From: Colwellia_A sp047621305
GTDB lineage: Bacteria > Pseudomonadota > Gammaproteobacteria > Enterobacterales > Alteromonadaceae
Length of the DNA: 64,000 nucleotides
Direction: 5' to 3'
NCBI GenBank assembly: GCA_047621305.1
Contig: JBLHNB010000019.1
Coordinates: 1-64,000 of the forward strand
The translations under genes and the position numbers were made by a program. Shown here piece after piece: positions 60,663-64,000 of the stretch. Numbering within the stretch: position 1 is the first letter of the stretch; each line of letters begins with the position of its first letter. A model generated the notes under the pieces. The model was not told the origin of the DNA and made no database searches. It was given only the letters and a program-made list of their open reading frames with translations.

Positions 60663-62069
60663 TTAAGACCAGACATCCGGTTCTATTTTTCCTTGAATTG
60701 AAACGTCAGACGCTTTAAAAGAGATTTTTTTATTCGCTTTTAACTTGCTTTGATAATCTTTAGTAAGATTAACAATGGTAGGTGTTAACAATACAATAGC
60801 ATACACATTTACCAAGGTCATAAGCCCTAAGGCCATGTCTGCCATACTCCATACTTCTTTTAATGACGCATTAGCTCCCCAAAAAACCATGAAAAGATAA
60901 AGCAATGTATAAACTAGACGCCCCATTTTATTGTCAAGCTTAAACAAATGTAGATTGCTTTCAGCATAAGCATAATTTGCAACAACTGACGTAAAAGCAA
61001 AGAGTGTGATAGCAGCAGCAACAAAATAATTTCCACCGGAACCAAAGTGGCTACTCATCGCATCTTGGGTCATGCGAATACCTTCCATTTCACCACTAAC
61101 CGTAATGTCTGATAATAAAATAACCATGGCCGTGCAAGTACAAAGCACCATAGTATCAAGGAATACGCCAAGCATTTGCACATAACCTTGCGCAACAGGA
61201 TGATTAGGGACAGGTGAAGCTCCCGCCGCCGCATGTGGAACACTACCAGCGCCCGCTTCATTTGAATATAAACCACGCTGAATACCATTTTTCATTGCAG
61301 CACCTAATGCCCCTGCTCCAGCTTCATTTAAGCCAAATGCTGAGGAAAATATATCCATGAACATCGCAGGTAATAATTGTATATTTATTAACGTAACGAT
61401 AATGGCAACCGAAACAAAAGCTAACCCCATGAATGGCACGATGAGTTCGGCAAAACGGGCAATACTACGCAACCCACCAATAACAATACTACCAGCGAGT
61501 ATTGCAATAACAGCGCCTGAATATTGCGTAGGGATCGCAAAGGTATTATTTAACGCATCAGATATAGTGTTAGCCTGCATCGCACTAAAGCTAATACCAT
61601 ACCCTAGAAAAAGACATAGCGAAAATAAGATAGCAAGCCAAGGTTTACCTAAACCTGCTCTAATATAATAAGCAGGCCCACCTCTGAATTCATTGTTATC
61701 ATCACGCACCTTGTATAACTGACCTAATACACTTTCAGCAAATCCTGTCGCCATTCCCAGTAAAGCAATAAGCCACATCCAAAATACCGCGCCGCTACCA
61801 CCAAGTGAAATAGCCATAGCGACACCGGCAAGATTTCCCGTACCAACACGGGCCGACAGCCCAGTACATAATGCTTGAAAAGAACTAATACCTGATTTAT
61901 CTGCTTGTTTACTCCCCTTCATTACACTGAACATGTATTTAAAGTGCAGTAATTGCACAAACTTAAGCTTGAATGAAAACCACAGGCCAGCGAAGAGTAA
62001 GAGATAAATAAGTACCTGGCCTTCTCCCCACAAGAGATTGTTAATGGGAGCTATAATTTCATTCAACAT
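60663..62069 (-). CDS. AGCS-family sodium:amino-acid symporter
   Basis: This 468-residue membrane protein of the alanine/glycine:cation symporter family has about eleven helices. Conserved parts are SARVGTGNLAGVAMAI, EFRGGPAYYIRAGL and the hallmark YSNEAGAGSVPHAAA. It would bring a small neutral amino acid in with sodium. It lies 75 bases after the ctlX-like gene in the same direction, so an operon for uptake and breakdown of a guanidino or ureido amino acid is plausible, though AGCS members usually carry alanine or glycine. Confidence 0.92.
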   Translation of the reverse strand: MLNEIIAPINNLLWGEGQVLIYLLLFAGLWFSFKLKFVQLLHFKYMFSVMKGSKQADKSGISSFQALCTGLSARVGTGNLAGVAMAISLGGSGAVFWMWLIALLGMATGFAESVLGQLYKVRDDNNEFRGGPAYYIRAGLGKPWLAILFSLCLFLGYGISFSAMQANTISDALNNTFAIPTQYSGAVIAILAGSIVIGGLRSIARFAELIVPFMGLAFVSVAIIVTLINIQLLPAMFMDIFSSAFGLNEAGAGALGAAMKNGIQRGLYSNEAGAGSVPHAAAGASPVPNHPVAQGYVQMLGVFLDTMVLCTCTAMVILLSDITVSGEMEGIRMTQDAMSSHFGSGGNYFVAAAITLFAFTSVVANYAYAESNLHLFKLDNKMGRLVYTLLYLFMVFWGANASLKEVWSMADMALGLMTLVNVYAIVLLTPTIVNLTKDYQSKLKANKKISFKASDVSIQGKIEPDVWS

Positions 62070-62144
62070 GACTGTTCTCCTTTTTAATTATGTATTGTTA
62101 ACTAGTTTTTCTAATTAGGTTAAATGAGCAACAAATAATTCATG

Positions 62145-63065
62145 TTAACGCTTTGACAAATGCACGCCAGCCAACATACAACGAACGGAACCACCGGCAA
62201 GCTCAATAGCAGATACGTCAAATGGAACTAGGCGTACACTTTGCTCAAGTAAGCCAATTTGCTCTGCACTTAATGCTTGAAAAGCAGTTATAGATAAAGC
62301 AAGCAGACGTTCTGAAGTACCTTGCAACTCTATCGCATTGCCACAAAATGCACTAACTTGCGCCTCAGTTAAATGAATAATACGTTTTCCTGCATTTTCA
62401 AAGCGGTGAATGATCTCAGTCCTACGTTTTATATCTGGCATCATATCGAAACCCGCTAAAACAAAGTCAGACCCTATACACATCAATACATTTGTATGAT
62501 AAACCGTATTACCCGCTAAGTCTTGAGCATCAAATATCATGGGCTCAAAGTTAAAATGTGAGCAAAATCGCTCTAATACATGAGAATCTGTGCGCTTAGA
62601 TCGTGCCGCGTAGGCAACACGTTCAATATGGTCCAAGACCATAGCCCCGGTTCCCTCAAGAAATATACCATCATATTCTAGCCCTGAATAATCAATAACA
62701 TCTTGCACTCTATATTGATTTTTGAGCAATTCAATAATGTCATTACGACGTTCTTTGCGGCGGTTTTTTGCAAACATGGGATAAATAGCAATATGCCCAC
62801 CAGTATGGGTGGAAAACCAATTATTAGGAAAAACTGAATCCGGTGTTTCTTTAGACTCATCTTCAAAAATATGCACGGTAATGCCTTCTGCTTTCAGTAT
62901 TTCAGCAGCTTGACTTACTTGTTTGTAAGCTAGGGTTTTAATTTTTTGTTTGTCAAAAGGCGCATTGGCCTGAAAGCTATTATCTTGTTTTGTTTGTTCG
63001 TTTGGGCGGAAGTAATGTGGACGGATCATCACAACTGCTGAGGGGGCTTGTGGAAATAATGACAT
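62145..63065 (-). CDS. ctlX: Citrulline/arginine deiminase-fold hydrolase (CtlX-like)
   Basis: This 306-residue enzyme belongs to the guanidino-group-modifying superfamily (arginine deiminase and DDAH fold). Visible active-site pieces are DSVFPNNWFSTH, the acidic EGTGAMVLDH, the histidine in NTVYHTNVLM and the nucleophile cysteine in AGGSVRCML near the C terminus. The layout agrees with the CtlX group annotated as citrulline-utilising hydrolases, while arginine or a methylated arginine are alternatives. It is divergent from an Lrp-type regulator and in front of an AGCS symporter. AAAGAGATAAATT before the ATG is an adequate ribosome-binding site. Confidence 0.88.
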   Translation of the reverse strand: MSLFPQAPSAVVMIRPHYFRPNEQTKQDNSFQANAPFDKQKIKTLAYKQVSQAAEILKAEGITVHIFEDESKETPDSVFPNNWFSTHTGGHIAIYPMFAKNRRKERRNDIIELLKNQYRVQDVIDYSGLEYDGIFLEGTGAMVLDHIERVAYAARSKRTDSHVLERFCSHFNFEPMIFDAQDLAGNTVYHTNVLMCIGSDFVLAGFDMMPDIKRRTEIIHRFENAGKRIIHLTEAQVSAFCGNAIELQGTSERLLALSITAFQALSAEQIGLLEQSVRLVPFDVSAIELAGGSVRCMLAGVHLSKR

Positions 63066-63147
63066 AATTTATCTCTTTATTTTTTCATATTAAGGCGTAG
63101 TTCAAGTCAGCCTTGAGTTAGAATATTGCTTATTTATAAAAACATTA

Positions 63148-63307
63148 ATACCAATTGAATTAAAGTAGTGATCTATTATAAGCGAGAGTAAATGTTCAAG
63201 AGCAAGGCGCTTGAGTGAGTAATAGCGTGCTATTGGGATTGAAAGCAACGCAGGTATTGGATATTTAGACCGCCTTAGAATGCTCGATTCATTATTTCAA
63301 TTGGTAT
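63148..63307. mobile_element. MITE-like inverted-repeat element, copy A
   Basis: This 160-base element has perfect 12-base terminal inverted repeats: ATACCAATTGAA at 63148-63159 and TTCAATTGGTAT at 63296-63307. Partial similarity continues further inward. The core GAGTAATAGCGTGCTATTGG is shared with the element at 32.8 kb, and both ends with the interrupted copy at 18.9 kb. It lies in the promoter region between ctlX and the Lrp-type gene. No coding capacity. Confidence 0.8.
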
Positions 63308-63431
63308 AATTCACTTTTACCTATAGTATCTGGCTAAGACATCAATCAAAATGGTAATATTTTATACTAAAGTAATAAATATTTAGCACTTTGCTTGATA
63401 GTTTTATCAAAATGACAAATAGGTACTATAA

Positions 63432-63887
63432 ATGAGCTATGAAAAGAACATTGAGAAACGTCCCTACTTATATGACTCTGTCGATAAAGAACTTATTGCT
63501 ATTTTACGTACTGACGCTCGGTCATCTATTTCCAAACTTGCAAAGTTATTACATGTCTCACGTGGCACCGTGCAAAATCGACTCGACAGATTAATCAGTT
63601 CAGGAGCTATATTGGGCTTTACTGTTCGCGCGCATGATCAGCTAGAGTCTGATGTAATTAAAGCAATTATGATGATAGAAGTCGTTGGAAAATCAACCAC
63701 ACAAGTAATCAACAAGCTACGCGGTATTCCGCAACTTGAAAAAGTGCATACGACGAATGGTTCTTGGGATTTAATCGTTGAAATTAGAACTTCAGATTTA
63801 TTAGACTTTGATCGAGTACTTCGCGATGTTAGAACAATAGATGGCGTACTTAACAGTGAAACAAGTATTCTATTGAGATCAGTATAA
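63432..63887 (+). CDS. Lrp/AsnC-family transcriptional regulator
   Basis: The 151-residue protein has an N-terminal HTH (SSISKLAKLLHVSRGTVQNRLDRL near residues 32-55, of which the second helix recognises DNA) and a C-terminal RAM domain (VIKAIMMIEVVG to ILLRSV) that binds amino acids. It is divergent from the ctlX-like hydrolase, the usual arrangement for a local Lrp-type activator or repressor responding to the pathway's amino acid. The intervening 366 bases contain MITE-like copy A, so the native operator may have been displaced. A terminator hairpin follows. Confidence 0.93.
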   Translation: MSYEKNIEKRPYLYDSVDKELIAILRTDARSSISKLAKLLHVSRGTVQNRLDRLISSGAILGFTVRAHDQLESDVIKAIMMIEVVGKSTTQVINKLRGIPQLEKVHTTNGSWDLIVEIRTSDLLDFDRVLRDVRTIDGVLNSETSILLRSV

Positions 63888-63947
63888 TACCAGTTGATTA
63901 GTTACCCGCTCATTTTTAATGATTAAAACGATTAACACCTCGGTTAT

Positions 63948-63993
63948 AAAGTCAGTAATTAGCATAAATACTTACTGACTTTTATACTTTTTA
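63948..63993 (+). terminator. Terminator of the Lrp-type gene
   Basis: AAAGTCAGTAA (63948-63958) pairs with TTACTGACTTT (63972-63982) with a 13-base loop and is followed by TATACTTTTTATTT. Confidence 0.75.
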
Positions 63994-64000
63994 TTTATCT

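Overview
The window reads as a chromosomal segment of a marine gammaproteobacterium of the order Alteromonadales, most like Colwellia. The grounds are the AT-rich base composition, the ybfE-fldA-fur and ydbH-ynbE-ydbL gene orders, the abundance of TonB-dependent receptors, subtilases and choline/betaine genes, and short intergenic repeats of a kind common in that group. I saw no rRNA, tRNA, CRISPR array, complete transposase gene or prophage. Family names are my own recognition of motifs, not database results.

Layout. 0-4 kb: end of a YbfE-like regulator, flavodoxin (fldA), fur, glnS and a 54-residue orphan protein. 4-17 kb: a membrane hybrid histidine kinase with receiver and AraC output domains faces a periplasmic propeller protein with a decayed GGDEF domain, followed by three secreted subtilases of different architecture. 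17-32 kb: one long minus-strand block with a class-III aminotransferase, a TPR-sulfotransferase behind a TonB receptor, a glycerophosphodiesterase lipoprotein (GlpQ-like), a GlpT-like transporter, a short BCCT carrier and betA-betB-betI. Together these could take glycerophosphocholine or related lipid head groups to glycerol-3-phosphate and glycine betaine. 32-37 kb: a repeat- and remnant-rich accessory stretch holding a GNAT relic, a MITE-like element, an esterase, bfd and a second gene sharing a Fur-like box, and a run of tiny minus-strand ORFs with junctions resembling integron cassettes.

37-42 kb: a dihaem cytochrome-rhodanese fusion, then ydbH-ynbE-ydbL, the AsmA-like intermembrane lipid transport system. 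42-50 kb: glgC and a trehalose module (trehalase, MFS carrier, LacI regulator, TonB receptor) tied together by three near-identical LacI-type operators. 50-60 kb: mostly housekeeping or conserved genes, namely DUF1456, an RhlE-type helicase, a degenerate GIY-YIG protein, a PAS-PAS-GGDEF cyclase, ybiT, a YkgJ-type cysteine-cluster protein, an OsmC-YcaO fusion and a Nudix hydrolase. 60-64 kb: an AGCS amino-acid symporter and a ctlX-like deiminase-fold hydrolase, divergent from an Lrp/AsnC regulator.

The strongest less obvious signals are: a three-copy family of short inverted-repeat elements (about 18.9, 32.8 and 63.2 kb) with one shared core but different ends; the bfd-type Fur box repeated exactly in front of an uncharacterised 142-residue gene; the candidate cassette relic at 35.2-36.9 kb; the DGLLWKT repeats of one subtilase; and the paired kinase and propeller proteins beside secreted proteases.
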